From the NCBI GenBank assembly GCA_020747065.1, contig JAGMVK010000013.1:62001-126000 (forward strand): a stretch of DNA of 64,000 nt, in the 5' to 3' direction. This stretch comes from Cadophora sp. MPI-SDFR-AT-0126 (Eukaryota > Ascomycota > Leotiomycetes > Helotiales > Ploettnerulaceae). A program made the translations under genes and the position numbers. Shown piece by piece: positions 44,473 through 56,670 of the stretch (position 1 is the first letter of the stretch; every line of letters begins with the position of its first letter). The notes under the pieces were generated by a model. That model was not told the DNA's origin and ran no database searches. It worked only from the letters and a program-made list of their open reading frames with translations.

Positions 44473-45688
44473 AATTCAATCGGATATCTAGGAAGAGATT
44501 TGGAAGGCGTTGAATAGAAAGCTCGAACCCTGTATGGATATTCTTCTTCCGGTAATGAATCTGTTGGACAGGTTCAGTGAGATCAATGCCAAACGGGATG
44601 AAGACCAAGCCATCCCAAGAACCAGGGAGCGCAAGCCTGTTTATATTACGTTGTGTCGTATGGTGCCGCCAGTGGTCACATCAGATCAACCCGATAGTGC
44701 TCTCCGAGTCTAGCACCTGGAAACATCCCATCTACTGTACCGTACATTGCCAGGTAGACGATCCATCCGTAGCCCTACATACAGCCATCCCATGCGCTCC
44801 TGTCGTGGAATTGTCGTTTCCAGCTCCAAATCACCCGCTTCTCCTTCTAACCCACGGATTCCGCAACTTTTCTTACGAGAGAGCAAACGAAAAAGCTAGA
44901 CTTGCATGCATACAGAATTATTGCTTACCTGCATTTTCTTACCATACCGCGAACCCTGTACCTGAAAACATCTCAGGTTCCCACCACATCCGGCAACGAT
45001 CTGAACAGCTCCTGGCATCCACCCGCATATTTTTGCGGGGTACGCGACTTCTTACGCTTTTTCTGCAGGCTTGGCGTTGATCAGGGGAGCCAAAGTTCAT
45101 GTCTTTCTCGTATTACCCCGGGCTCGGTTCCAAGGTTGCAGGATAGAATAGACTGTTGAACCAATCGTTGTGTGAGTCTCGGGGATTTCAACGCACGGAA
45201 TTATTAATGGTATCTTGAAAGGCCGGAGATGCCTGGAAGACAGATTGCCCGCTTCAGCCTAAGTGGAGTTCTGCGGGTTGCTGAGATGTCGGCCAGTGAA
45301 GAGGGAAAGTCATCCGAGAGCCTCGTACTTAATCAAGGTTGGGTAGTGCCAACTTTGCACCATAACCTCTTCTTGATGTGCTATTTCTGGAGGCGGGAAA
45401 TGGGTTCAAGATGTGCCAAGACCAGCGGAAACTAAATCAGGTGTAGGTGAGCTTGTTCACAAAAGTTCTCTGGGAAGACCTCGGGAAGAGATCTCCTATG
45501 GAAGCTCTGTTACTATGAAGGATTTCATATACACGAATGAAATGGTTGTATGTACACGACTCTTGTTTCTCCAGTCAACGTCCACCAATAACATGACAAG
45601 CGAAGGATAGGGCCCACCATTTCTCCGTCTTATCCATCTCTCAGTCTTCCACATCCTGCATATACAAGTTCAATTACAACATGATAAC
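44473..45688. other. Intergenic, two minus-strand genes in tandem
   Basis: This is the promoter side of the three-repeat secreted gene and the 3' side of the cytochrome-like gene. The frame at 44577-45080 has no supporting start or composition. No RNA gene was seen. Confidence 0.55.
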
Positions 45689-46439
45689 TTACTTTGCCAA
45701 CGCAGCCCACGTGTCAAACATTGGGGACTTCGCAGTCGCAAGATCCGCAGAGTACTGTCCCTGCTTGGTATGTTTCGTGAAGGTAGTCGACTTGCTCGCT
45801 GGTGTAGCAGGAGCAGCAGAGCTGTAAGCCCAGCCAAGCATATCCGTCGCAGAAGTACGGGCAAAAGTCGTGCCGTCGGTGAGGATACAGGCTTTACAGA
45901 GGAAGGTGAGAGACCAATGCGTGGTGTTCGTGTACGTGCCGTTGGCGATAGGAACGAGGCTGAATGTGCCTGTAACTTCCGGTGGTGAGCCTGTTCGCCT
46001 GGAGGGTGTGGCTATTAGCAGAGTTTGTTTTTTGTATTTTCTCTTCCATATCTTCTTTGCTTGCTCCGTCGCCCTCTTCCTTTCCCTCTCTGGACTCTCC
46101 ATACCTTCTCGTGTTCCGAGAACGTAGTCAAACATTGAAAAATCTTAAAACCTACGGCGTCTTTCTAAAACAGGCCATCGGGGTCTTCCCATTTGCCCAC
46201 GCTGCAATGAGCAACTTATTAACCATCGGACCACCGAGCGAGATACCCGACCATCCTGTCCCCTTTCCCGTTACTAGCCCGATGAAATCACCTGTTGCGT
46301 TGACCGGGAGCGCGATTCCAAAGCTGTATCCTGTTGTATCGAAAAAAGCTGAGTATGAGATGCCGGTTTTGACATCTGTGTAGGGGATCGCGGAGGCGAG
46401 GAGGGAGAGAGCGCCGGTGAGGAGAAGGGAGAGCTTCAT
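45689..46439 (-). CDS. Secreted single-domain cytochrome/DOMON-like protein (CDH-cyt, AA8-type)
   Basis: Two exons (46439-46156, 45998-45689) encode 197 residues. A signal peptide of about 17 residues is followed by YTDVKTGISYSAFFDTTGYSFGIALP, FIGLVTGKGTGWSGISLGGPMVNKLL, and after the splice TGTFSLVPIANGTYTNTTHWSLTFLCKACILTDG and DMLGWAYSSAAPATP. These are the strand blocks of the cellobiose dehydrogenase cytochrome domain. Candidate haem ligands are the Met in GGPM and the His in TNTTHWS, and a Cys pair (CKAC) is present. No flavin domain, carbohydrate-binding module or membrane tail follows, so it stands alone. The 157-nt intron is long for this window and rests on GTAGGT and CTCCAG. Such proteins may act as extracellular electron carriers, for example to oxidative polysaccharide enzymes; that is inference. 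Confidence 0.85.
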
Positions 46440-47149
46440 CGTGACTTCAATTGAACTGAACAGGCGGACAGTGGAGGGTCGAAGCAACTATGAAAGATAC
46501 CAGGGATGAAAAAGAGCTTCAGGCAAGAAAAGAAAGTATTCTGGGGTCGGGGAGGGGAAGGGGAGGTACTGGCTTCAAGTTGGGCCTCTTATACCTCGAT
46601 CTTCCTCCTCAAACCTAGAGACAGCCAGCATAAATAACCATCATCGGCAGTTCAATTGCTCCCTCATAACGATTTTACTCTCCTCTAACCGTTCATACCT
46701 GGAGTAAGTAGTATCGCTTCACAAACCGCACGCGGGCAGTCATATACACACAATTTCCAAGCCGTGGTCCTTTGCCCAAATTAAATTGGCTGAATGGGAT
46801 ATCTCAACCGCGTTGTGTTCGGCTGCGTAAAATCGTCGCTCTGATTTGTCGGGAGATATTGATGAGCGGCTTGTATTGGGGAATTTCTGAGAGTTTGCAA
46901 CTCCCCTTGTTGTATTGCAGCTTGTGTATAGTGGAATCGCGCAAGTTCCATACAACACGCGTGGGCAAGCACGTTTCTTCCAAATTGGCGGGTTCATTTA
47001 TGCTTAACTGCAAGCGACCCTCATTCACTACGGATAGAAATTGGATGTATAATTGGACATTAGATCGCTAAATAGGATATGTCACTTACGTCCAATAAGG
47101 CTTTCAGAGAAGAATTATGGCGATGGGCTTGGTGGATTTGAAATGTAAT
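46440..47149. other. Intergenic, tandem minus-strand genes
   Basis: Promoter side of the cytochrome-like gene and 3' end of the ABC transporter gene. No other gene is supported. Confidence 0.6.
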
Positions 47150-49692
47150 TTACTCTGTGCTCTGCTCGACGTACTGCGGACTTTCCAGCTCTTCGCCGCC
47201 ATCGACCCACACCTTCGCTAGTTCTTTCTCGATCTCGACTTTCCTGTCCTCCCATTCCTTGACTCTGGCGAGGCGTTCTCGTAATTCGTGTAGTTCACGC
47301 TCGACACCCATCTTTTCTTTCTCGGTGCCGATTCTTTCCCAGTCCCATTCGCTTCCGTCGTCGCCTAGCCCGAGAGTGAGGTTGAATGTGTGATATTTCT
47401 TCAGACTGGCTCGTGTACTGATTGTGATCAATGTGATGCCCTTTTCTTTGCATCGTTCGTACAGCAGCCCCTCGACATCCGATGACACCGCGGAAGTGCC
47501 TTCGTCAATGAAGGCATACCGAGGTTCGTGGTACAGCAGTCTGGCAATTGCCATTCTTTGCTTCTCACCTCCGCTCAAGACATCCTTCCACTCCTTTCGA
47601 GTGTCCCAGCCGCCTTCTCTATCTGGAAGGTAGCCTAGGCGAGCTTCTTCCAAGATGCGCTTGAGTTCGATATCCCGGCGTCCGCGATCACGCATCTCGA
47701 TCTCACCGTCGGGGTAGATGACTTGGTCACGGAGAGTTCCTACGCTGAGATATGGTCGTTGGGGAAGGAACATGATGCCGTCCGTTCCTACGCTTCGAGG
47801 TCTGGATACCAAACCACGATAGACTGGCCAGAGACCGGCTACGATACGTGCAACCGCACTCTTGCCCACACCGTTCGGGCCAGAGATCTGACAGACATTA
47901 GCCACGAAATTGGCACATAATTAAAAACCAAGCTTACCAGGAGATGTTCTCCAGAATGCACGATGATAGAAAGGGAATCAACCAGCTCTTCACCTCCGTG
48001 AGGAAAGACTGATGGGGCTACCACAGGTACGTTCTCAAGACGAACACCATCGAAGCCTTTCTGAATAGTACCCTGTACATCAGATAAAGAGTACAGCTCG
48101 GGATGTGTCCCCCGTTGTGGAAAGTATGCATTTGCGTGGACGCGATGAAGTGTTGAGATCAGAGTATACACTCGACTCGTGTAGCCCGCCAGCTCAGATA
48201 GATCTTTGATCGAGTACATCATTCTTCCACCAGCATCAGCTAATGACAGCATTAGACGCTTGTTGGTGATGAATTCCTTCATTCGACCTCTTTCGCGACC
48301 GCCGCTTACTGGGACATCTGCAAGCTCCTGTGTTCCTCCAAGGCCGCCCCATGCTGGTAAGAAGACAGGCAATGAACTCAACAGGTATCCGTACGCACTC
48401 CAACTATACTTGAGAACAAAGTCTTCAAGAATGTTGTAGCGGATCTTCAGGGTATAAATACCTTCCATCCACTTCTTTAGACTTTTGAACTCCTTGTCGA
48501 GGAAGTTCTTCTCCATACTGGCGCCTCCGTAGAATGCGACTTCTTCGGCATTGGCGATGAGGCGGGCATGAAGACCCCTGAAGTCGCCCTCCTTGCGGCC
48601 TTCGACAGCCTTTAACTTCCCGAACGGCGGCGAGAGTCTCCGAAGTATCGTTGCAGTCAGGAAGTAGTTACTCAGCAGTCCAGTCAGAGCCAAAGGACCC
48701 AGTGATCGATACAACTGGTAGTTGAAGACGAGCAGGTCTACGAATGGCTTTCCTAGAGAGGAATAAAGGCTCGCTGCTGCGGCACAAAAGTGTGTAAGAT
48801 CTTGAGTGATGAACTGATCAGCCCCTTGGCCGATACCACCATCTAAATTCGACAGTTTGTAGTAGTTGAGATTGTCATTGAGGTACAAATCGTGGATATA
48901 TCTTGTGAGGCGGGTACGGAAGGCGATGGAGACTTTTGATTGTAGGAACTTGATCATAGCGTTTGTGTAGGATGCGAAGCTGCCAATACCGCACCACTGT
49001 ACAGCGTCAAACATGTAGATGTGAAGGAGTTGCGGTCTCTTTCGAGGTTGTGGACTTACCTTGATAATTCCCCAAATAAACGAGCGCCCGTTCCCAGCAA
49101 CCAAATCTCTTACGATCTCTCCATCTAGTCTAGCAACAACCAAGGAAAGATATGTTCTTAGCATCAAAAATACTCCATGACTCAGTAGTAAACCAGTCTC
49201 CTTACTTGTCCATCTCGGTATCATGATGCTCAGCAGACTTAGAAATTGATGTAGGAACGCCAAATTTAGACCTGGCTTTGTCTGGGGCGGAGGAATCTGT
49301 GGTGTGTTACCATCAGAGAGCCCAGACGCTCTCGGTGGATTCAAGAACAATCTTCGATGTGCATCAAAAGTCAGGGCCTTCGTGGGATGTATGGTGACTT
49401 TCGATGTCGAGTCTTTGTATGGAACGAAGATGACTCGGGAGCCATCTTTATTCTTCAGACCAGAGTTCCTGCGCAACAGCCGACGCCCCTGCTCTTTCTC
49501 TGCTTTCCGCGATTTCCACCATCTCCTTGTTCCTTCGCCACTTGCGATTATAGAGAGTGTGAGGGCGAGAGCTCCGAGGAGTCTCGTGGTCTTCGATGCG
49601 CCTTTCAGACGCTGCCGCAGGAGATTCGAGTATTGGTGGTAGACATTGGCGATCGGATCTGCCGAATACCGCAATGTTGATTGCGAAGCCAT
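47150..49692 (-). CDS. PXA1: Peroxisomal half ABC transporter (subfamily D, PXA1-like)
   Basis: Together with a PXA2-type partner it imports long-chain acyl-CoA into peroxisomes for beta-oxidation. Three exons (49692-49060, 48996-47938, 47887-47150) encode 809 residues. Both introns (63 and 50 nt) are open in at least one frame but have clean GTAAG donors and TACAG or GTCAG acceptors. The N-terminal half has the membrane spans and family blocks TKPGLNLAFLHQFLSLLSIMIPRW, FLMLRTYLSLVVARLDGEIVRDLV, NLNYYKLSNLDGGIGQGADQFITQDL and the EAA-like NAEEVAFYGG. The nucleotide-binding domain has Walker A GPNGVGKSA (about 567-575), signature LSGGEKQRMAIARLL (about 668), and Walker B YAFIDEG (about 689-695). 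Cytosolic C-terminal coiled region with VERELHELRERL. The choice of PXA1 over PXA2 is from overall resemblance. Confidence 0.93.
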
Positions 49693-50240
49693 GTTAATTT
49701 CCTCGCTGAATGCTGGTATTGTTTCTTCTTCTACATCGTCATCCCTTCATTGCCGTGTTGACTCTTGTCCTCCAAACTTTCTACTCTGAATCGCTGCTTT
49801 TATTTGTTCGTTCTTTAAGCCCAATCTATCATGACGTCGAACGATGATGGGAATATGAATCGTGGGCGTTCAGAGACTTCGCAAAAGGTTGACTGTCACA
49901 TTCATCTTGAGCCTCCACAGCTGTCGCATGTGAATCTGGGGAATGGTGGATTGACTTGCTTGACCCGAGGTTGCAGGGGGGGCCTCTACAGTAATACTTG
50001 GCGCACGTGCAAAGAGTCACGAGGGCAGAAAATGGATGTCTGAGCCCCTGGTGCTGGTGCAAGCAAGGTACGGCCCGACACCCAAATTAAGCAAAGATCT
50101 TGGACTTTAATCCGGCTTGAGGATATAAAAGATCGTGGATCAAGATCAATTACATGGTTATAGTAGTAAGTGATGCTTCTGGCATTCAGTTCCTGGCAAT
50201 GATAATATGGTCATCTATCTGTTTTACTTCCTCCCCGAAT

Positions 50241-50268
50241 CATGAACCATGAACCATGAACCATGAAC
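50241..50268. repeat. (CATGAAC)4 repeat
   Basis: Four tandem copies of the seven-base unit CATGAAC. This is simple-sequence DNA in the intergenic region. Confidence 0.85.
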
Positions 50269-51792
50269 CAGGCCAGCTACAGTACAGTAAGGTGCACAGA
50301 CAGTTTCCAGCCCTACCAGCTACTCATTCCTCATCAATCAATTTTCTAGAAGGTGGCCGGCACTTTACCGCCGCGGGCCCAATATGCAACCTCCTTCTTG
50401 ACTATCAGGACCCTGAGAGCTCTTCCCTCTGTCCATGCTTCCATACAATAATAATGCTCCTCGTATGCGCGCAACCAGGATGATAAGTGCTGTGGTCCCG
50501 ATTCTCGACACGCCAACGCCCACCTTGATTCATAACACGGAACCCTCGTCTACCCTCCCTTCCGACACTTGAAGCGCATATAAAATTGTGACAGGCAGGA
50601 AGAGCGTCTCTTATGGGCTTTGCATCGTTCTAGCTTGATCCCAGTTCATGGATGTTGTTCCTATGAAAGGCTGCCTGCCGAGTGGCTGCTCTGTAGCCGC
50701 CGAAGTGGATGTGTGAGTTTGGACCTTAGAATGCAGCAACGCCAAAGGATGGGATTCTCCAGGCACCGGAAGCAGGTACAGAGAGCTCTCTCTTGGACCA
50801 TAGGGAGGTCTGTAAGGGTCCGCATTGGCTCGCTCATACTGACGAGAGTCTCTATTAATACGCCTGCACTTGTCTTGTGTGATATGACATTCAACGACAT
50901 CTCGAAATACAATTTGGCATTTGCATGTCGATGGCCAGTAATTACCAGCGCGTCCAGTTAGCCGAATTTACCCACTCAAAAGTAAACAGCCGTCGCTAAG
51001 GAAGAAAATGTGCGAAAATGGCAGCATTCATGATTTGAGGTAGAACACGTCCGTATAGTCAGTCGCGGTGAATGATGAGAAGTTTGCTTCAAAACTGTCG
51101 TCTTCATCTGCACCGGCGCCTGCCGAGTCGAGTGAGTGCTCGAGGCCAGTCAGATCCACATTGGGGATAAAGTGCTTTTGATAGGATGAATTTGGGGGAC
51201 CAACATCCAGGGCGCCTAATCTTATTCGCCCCCGATCGAGTGCTGGACGGAGTGGCTGACCGACAGGATGCTCTGAATGGACGACCACGCAAAAATCAAT
51301 CTGGGCATGGCATGCAGGTTCGTTCCTACCCCCTGGCAAACAGGCAGGCCATGGAACAGAGAACGCAGAACAGAGAACGGGCAAAACGTTCAGATCAGAT
51401 CAGATGGAATGGGATGGGATGGGATGTGTGACGCCTGAAGAATACGCACATGGATATGCAGAGAACATCCCCATGGCGTGCATGCCCGTCGGATGGATGC
51501 ATGATGAAGGAAGTATCATATCCGTAGAGAGAGCTTTTAAGCTTCAGCGAGTGAGGTCGAGTTGCTGGTCCTGGTCCTGGTCATTCTGCTCCGGAGCGAG
51601 CACTACTAACATCAAGCTAAGCTACCCTACCAGTCTAACTGCTCTCTGCTCCTAGCCTGCTCTGCTCTGCTCCTGTTGTGTACACGACAGCAGACACCCC
51701 CTCAATCAACGACTCTTCTCTCCTCTCCTCTTCTCTTGTCTCGTCTTTCCCCCCAACTACATACAGCTTCTTCCTTCTCATCATTAATTGAT

Positions 51793-51793
<1 letters not shown>

Positions 51794-51825
<32 letters not shown>
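51794..51825. repeat. (GATT)8 microsatellite
   Basis: Eight GATT units run in tandem within the probable leader of the PSR1-like gene. Likely length-variable. Confidence 0.9.
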
Positions 51826-52363
51826 AACTGATTGCTTGAATTACTGATCTGCATCCCCAACGCGACACTACAAGCTTACAATACCCTGCACTTCTTGCAC
51901 GGGCCCGATACCAGCACCAGCCAGCCTAGCCCAGCCCAGCCATACTCGAGTACTGACCGACCGACCTGGGCATCGCACCCCAAATCTGAGGCCAATATCT
52001 CATTTCGCTTATGTCAACCCCGTTCGATTGACCTGCCCTGCCTCTCGTCCCTCAGCCTCTCTTTGGATCTCCTCTACTCATCTTTCGGGAGCTCGCAGAG
52101 GCCTTTTCAGAGCTTCGAAAGCTTTTGACCGCTCTCTGCATCAATTGTCGCATCCTGTTGCGCCAGCTTTCGCCCGCTCCTTCAATCGCCGTTCCCGGAA
52201 GCGCGAACAAGTTCCTGACCTCATTGAAGTCGTATTAGGGGTTATCGTCACTCGATTTCTCGCCACTCGCCGACGCGTGCAGATAAATTCCATTCGGAGG
52301 AGATAGATATCATCGTGGCGTGTATCTCTACACCAGGCCACCCTCGGTGTCGAATTGCCCTCG

Positions 52364-54325
52364 ATGAGTAATGAGATAGTCCAGCCGACGGAGCAAGATC
52401 TTAGCCGCTCGACTTCAACTGAAGGTGGAAAGGCATCAAAACCACCTGCGCTGGATACATCAAGCTGTATGTGTTTCGTCCCCCGTCATTTTAGTTTGGC
52501 TGTGATTCAAATCGAATGCGCCAGTGATACATATGCGTTGGAATGACTTCAGCAAGCTAACCATGACCATCACAGTCACGAATACTCCGCACCCACCCAG
52601 TTCTTCTACCCAGGCTACCTCAACGCAGAATACCGCTACAACTGAAGATTCCGAGAACACTGCCTTATCGGGATCACAATACGAGAAAGACTCCCTGCGG
52701 GTACCGGATGAGGCTCCAGAGGTCCCTAAGAAAAGTCGCGGTCTTCTTCCAGTTCCGTCCAGATCTTCTTCGCAAAAGATTCAGCCATCGCCAACGACCA
52801 CTGGACTGAGTGGAGCTACTGTTAGCGATCCTGCGGACAGCATAGGTGGTAGATCGAAGGAGTCGAAAGGGAGCATTTTGGGGAGGAGGCGGAATGGGAG
52901 TGCTACAAGTAGCAAAATGTCGATAACACAACAAGGAACATCGGCAGGCCCAACGGGGACTTCAAGTAACGCAGCATCAAGCCCTACAGTTTCCAGACAG
53001 CCAAAGAAGAAAGGACTCTTTTCCTTCCTCTGCTGTGGAGTTCCGGATAGTGCCCATCCATCAGATCCAAACGACGCAGCTGTGCCTGCGAACAAGGTCA
53101 CAAAGGTTCCTTCGGCACGACCTGCAACAGCTAGCCGACCGGACCAGGGAAAATCAGTACCAACAAACAACGATCCAACAAAACCTCAGAATGAAAAAGA
53201 AGCTCTTCATCAGGATGCTCAGCAAATTGGGCTTGACAAAGAGAGCAACGATGTCAAGACAAACTCAGGGCGAACGGTGCAAACGGGAGGTGGGATCCCA
53301 CTAGCAGCAAATGGCGATCTGAATCAAATCAGCGGAGATACTCGTGATCAAGCATTACCTGAACTGCCAAAAGAGGCAGAGGAGTCAACAAGTGCTGGCC
53401 AAACTACGAATCCGGCAGTCGTGGTACAGGGACCATCCAGATCCGAGTCAAAAGTCTCCACGACTCAGAATCCGATTCAGGAGCAGAAAGACGCGGAGGG
53501 TGATACGAAGATGAGTGATTCTGGATCAGTGCCAGCAGACAAGGAAGAAAGCCCTGCTCCTGTAGTTCGAAAAGACGACACTGTCAACAAGACAACGTTG
53601 CCTCCACCACCGCCCGTGCCTCAGCCACAACCTGGGCCAAGCGAAGATCCAGCATCCCCAGAGCCGGCAGAGCAGAAGTCGCAATGGCTACTACCACCGA
53701 TCGCTCCAAGATTTCAAGGAAAGAAATGTCTTGTATTGGATCTTGACGAGACGCTAGTCCACAGCAGCTTCAAGGTATGTTTTAGTCGAGATGCCGAATT
53801 CAAATGCTGACTTTCCAGATTCTCCACCAGGCCGATTTCACAATTCCCGTTGAGATTGAGGGTCAATACCATAACGTATATGTGATCAAGCGACCAGGTG
53901 TTGACCAGTTCATGAAGCGAGTGGGAGAACTCTATGAGGTTGTTGTATTCACAGCCTCCGTCTCAAAGGTATGCCTTCTCTTGCACAACTTCAGGTCAAA
54001 GCTAATTTTGCAGTACGGCGACCCTCTCCTTGATCAGCTAGATATCCATCACGTTGTGCATCATCGCCTGTTCCGAGAAAGTTGTTATAACCACCAAGGA
54101 AACTACGTCAAAGATCTATCTCAAGTTGGCCGGGATCTTCGAGAAACCATCATTATCGATAACTCTCCTACTTCATATATCTTTCACCCTCAACACGCTG
54201 TTCCGATCAGCAGTTGGTTTTCTGATGCTCACGACAACGAGCTTCTCGACTTGATTCCCGTCCTCGAAGACCTAGCAGGCTCGCAGGTACGAGATGTCAG
54301 TCTTGTTCTTGATGTCGCCCTTTGA
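52364..54325 (+). CDS. PSR1: PSR1-type FCP1/SCP-like phosphatase
   Basis: HAD-family protein phosphatase. Yeast Psr1/Psr2 act at the plasma membrane in salt stress and with Whi2 in general stress signalling. Four exons (52364-52466, 52576-53774, 53819-53968, 54014-54325) join in frame to 587 residues. Intron 1 (109 nt) has a CTAAC branch; introns 2 and 3 are only 44 and 45 nt. Catalytic motif [11 protein letters not shown] (Asp about 423 and 425), then [64 protein letters not shown] and [10 protein letters not shown], ending LDVAL. The first 410 residues are disordered and Ser/Pro-rich. [12 protein letters not shown] at about 180-189 resembles the acylated Cys-Cys start of yeast Psr1 but sits inside the chain. 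Confidence 0.92.
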
Positions 54326-55351
54326 AGCAAATTTTATGTGCGCTCCTGCATGCAAATACACTTGCTATCATAGCGGATGGCGTTTTTTGGTTGATACCTT
54401 TGGCTTCATTGTAGAATGTACTGTTTAATCTATATAATGGGTCTTCTTCTGGCCAGACCAGAGCAACCACTTTTAACTTGATCGAAGGATGGGGCAGAGG
54501 GTTATTGAGCGGGTCATAAAACATGGTCGGAAGAAAGACTAAAGCACTTTTGTCTCCTGAAGCTGGATGTACAACTTATTCTCTAACTGGCTGATGGGAT
54601 GGAAATTTGGAAGAAAGGGAAGGTCTGAAAGGAGTTCCAGCCTGGGAAAAAGCATTACAGAGCAGTAGACCACGCTGCCTTCACCTCATTTTCTTTTTGT
54701 TATCATCTTTCAAGCGAAGCAAGCGGGGGAGTTGAGTTGATACCTGGGCAGCAGCGAGGAAAGGACCGCTGGGCTGGATGAATGGAAATACGGATGCTGA
54801 AGGGGGCAGGGATTTTTCTATTTTCATTTGTTCATCTTCTCTTCAATTCATAGCATGCGTCATGGGAGCGCAGAAATCGACAGACAGACGAGACATAACT
54901 CACCTTTACTGTATCCATGTAGCTGGGCTGGTCGTGGATTGGGCCTCATGGTGGTGCTAGCAAGGAAGAGGTAGAGGGCATCCATCATAGGCAATAAATG
55001 GAAAGATGCGTTGCATCGATGAAATTCTATCTTCTCGGACGAAGGAGTCATTGTAGTGCCCTCACAAAAAAAACGACTGATGACTTCTTAATCGTTGCGA
55101 CTGCTATCTCTTTGACACGTCCAGACGAAGACATCCCCGGATTCCGTCTGTCCAATCTAAGTGGCCCACTACAATTAGTGTGTCTTCCCTGCCACTACCG
55201 AGCCTCCTTTCAATCTCGTGTCCTCATCTCTACAGTTCGGACCTCTGCCCTATCGACTTCACATCACCACGACAGTACACTTCTCTTGACAATCCACTCC
55301 TTTACCTTCAATCGGCAACCGCGTTGGTCAATCGCTTTTCAAATCTACACC
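54326..55351. other. Intergenic between PSR1-like gene and SBH1
   Basis: 3' region of the phosphatase gene and promoter and leader of SBH1. From 55100 the plus strand is CT- and CAxCA-rich up to the ATG at 55352. No other gene. Confidence 0.6.
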
Positions 55352-56226
55352 ATGGTAGGATCCCCTTCCTCTTCATCTACCACTTCCATTACTCTTGACG
55401 CAACCCAAACTGGCATGCGCATGTGCAGCTTCCGCCCTTTCAACACCTCTCTCTCCTTCGACCTTGCTCCTCCAGCCAGTCCAATCCAGTCCCAATTGAT
55501 TCAAAGAATTCAAGAACACAAAGAGACGCAATGCTGACAACGGACATAGTCTTCACCACGCCCCTCCTCCCCAATCAACTCTCCCGCCGGCCTGAGCAGC
55601 GGCCGTCCTTCATCCCCGACTCCTCCTGGTGGACCAAAGACTGCGATCCGTCGTCGCGCGGCAGCTGATCAGAAGGATAAGGTTGCGAATGCTAGGCCGA
55701 GCTCTACGAGAGCTGCTGGTGCGGGTGGAAGCTCGAGTACAATGTTGAGTAGGTGGCCTTTTTTTCTCTACCGGTCTGGTGCTGGACATTGGCGATATAG
55801 AGGCTTGAGATAGATTGTACTGGAGGCATAAAAAGAAAGACGTTTGGATGATGTTAGGGACTTCCACATTACACCTGGAGTCATACATCGCTCGCATTTG
55901 CCTCTAATGGTGTACGGATCGACTTTACAACATCGCGAGGCTGTTTCTAGGGCGAGCAGCATGCCAATCATGTCTCTGGCTAGGAAATAGAAGATTGGGC
56001 GGATAACATGATTGCAACAGCAGCTAACGTTCGAACAGGGCTATACACCGATGAGTCTCCAGGATTGAAGGTCGACCCTGTCGTTGTTCTTGTTCTCTCT
56101 CTGGTCTTCATCTTCAGTGTCGTTGCGTTGCACAGTATGTTACCCGAAACTTCCCAATGTCTAGAGACCATATCTAACGCACAACCCATAGTCATCGCCA
56201 AGGTTACACGGAAATTCTCCTCCTAG
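55352..56226 (+). CDS. SBH1: Sec61 translocon beta subunit
   Basis: Tail-anchored small subunit of the ER protein-conducting channel. Coding exons are 55352-55354, 55550-55748, 56039-56134 and 56192-56226, giving 110 residues. The first coding exon is only the ATG, which is followed at once by GTAGGA; the 195-nt intron has a GCTGAC branch and ends CATAG. The next exon reads SSPRPSSP, then SPTPPGGPKTAIRRRAAADQ, PSSTRAAGAGGSSSTM, RLYTDESPGLKVDPVVVLVL and the single membrane span SLVFIFSVVALHIIAKVTRKF, all standard for the family. The second intron is 290 nt. Reading on without splicing after the ATG gives a Ser/Thr frame that does not reach the conserved part. Confidence 0.95.
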
Positions 56227-56670
56227 ATGCGATATGAGCGGTGGTAGTAGTCGAGATATGAAATTACAGACGACGGGTGCTTGGTGAGGTTGCAATTTTG
56301 GTTTCCTGCGATTCTGAGCGAAGAGGAACTACAAAATTTGATATTTGCATAAGGTTCATACGGCTCGCATGGTGCAAAATTTGGGGCTGGGCTGTGTATG
56401 AAGCATCTAGCCCTTTGTACTATAGGCAGATTTTATGAGAAGATTTGGTGCGATCTTGCAATTGTTTCCTGTATGCTTGTGATGCTAGCGGCTACTTTGA
56501 ATGCTTACATTTGCTCTGATTGGTTTCTAGGTCTCATTAACGTCGCATCTCAGGTCAACGGAATCGCCTTCCAAGAAGGCTGGTCAAGCATTGCATAAAA
56601 TCATGAGTTGATGTTTTGGTATCAGCTGGATGATCAGTCTTGAGAGAACCTCGCTGAAAGCCCTTTCACA
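56227..56670. other. Intergenic between convergent genes
   Basis: 3' ends of SBH1 (+) and the large minus-strand gene. Nothing else was recognised. Confidence 0.6.

Larger units (their letters stand above)
49693..52363. other. Long divergent intergenic region
   Basis: It separates the ABC transporter (-) from the PSR1-like gene (+). From 51600 to 52363 it is pyrimidine-rich with simple repeats, as in a long leader. The rest shows only accidental frames. A TATAAA at 50124 has no obvious gene behind it. Confidence 0.55.

Noticed and set aside
45655..45690. GTAAGT...GCAG pair after the last codon of the cytochrome-like gene
   Set aside because: Would be a 37-nt intron, shorter than any other here; the TAA in frame gives the normal family end.
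48997..49059. Reading straight through the first ABC transporter intron
   Set aside because: The 63-nt stretch is in frame but inserts non-family residues between WGIIK and WCGIG and has full splice signals.
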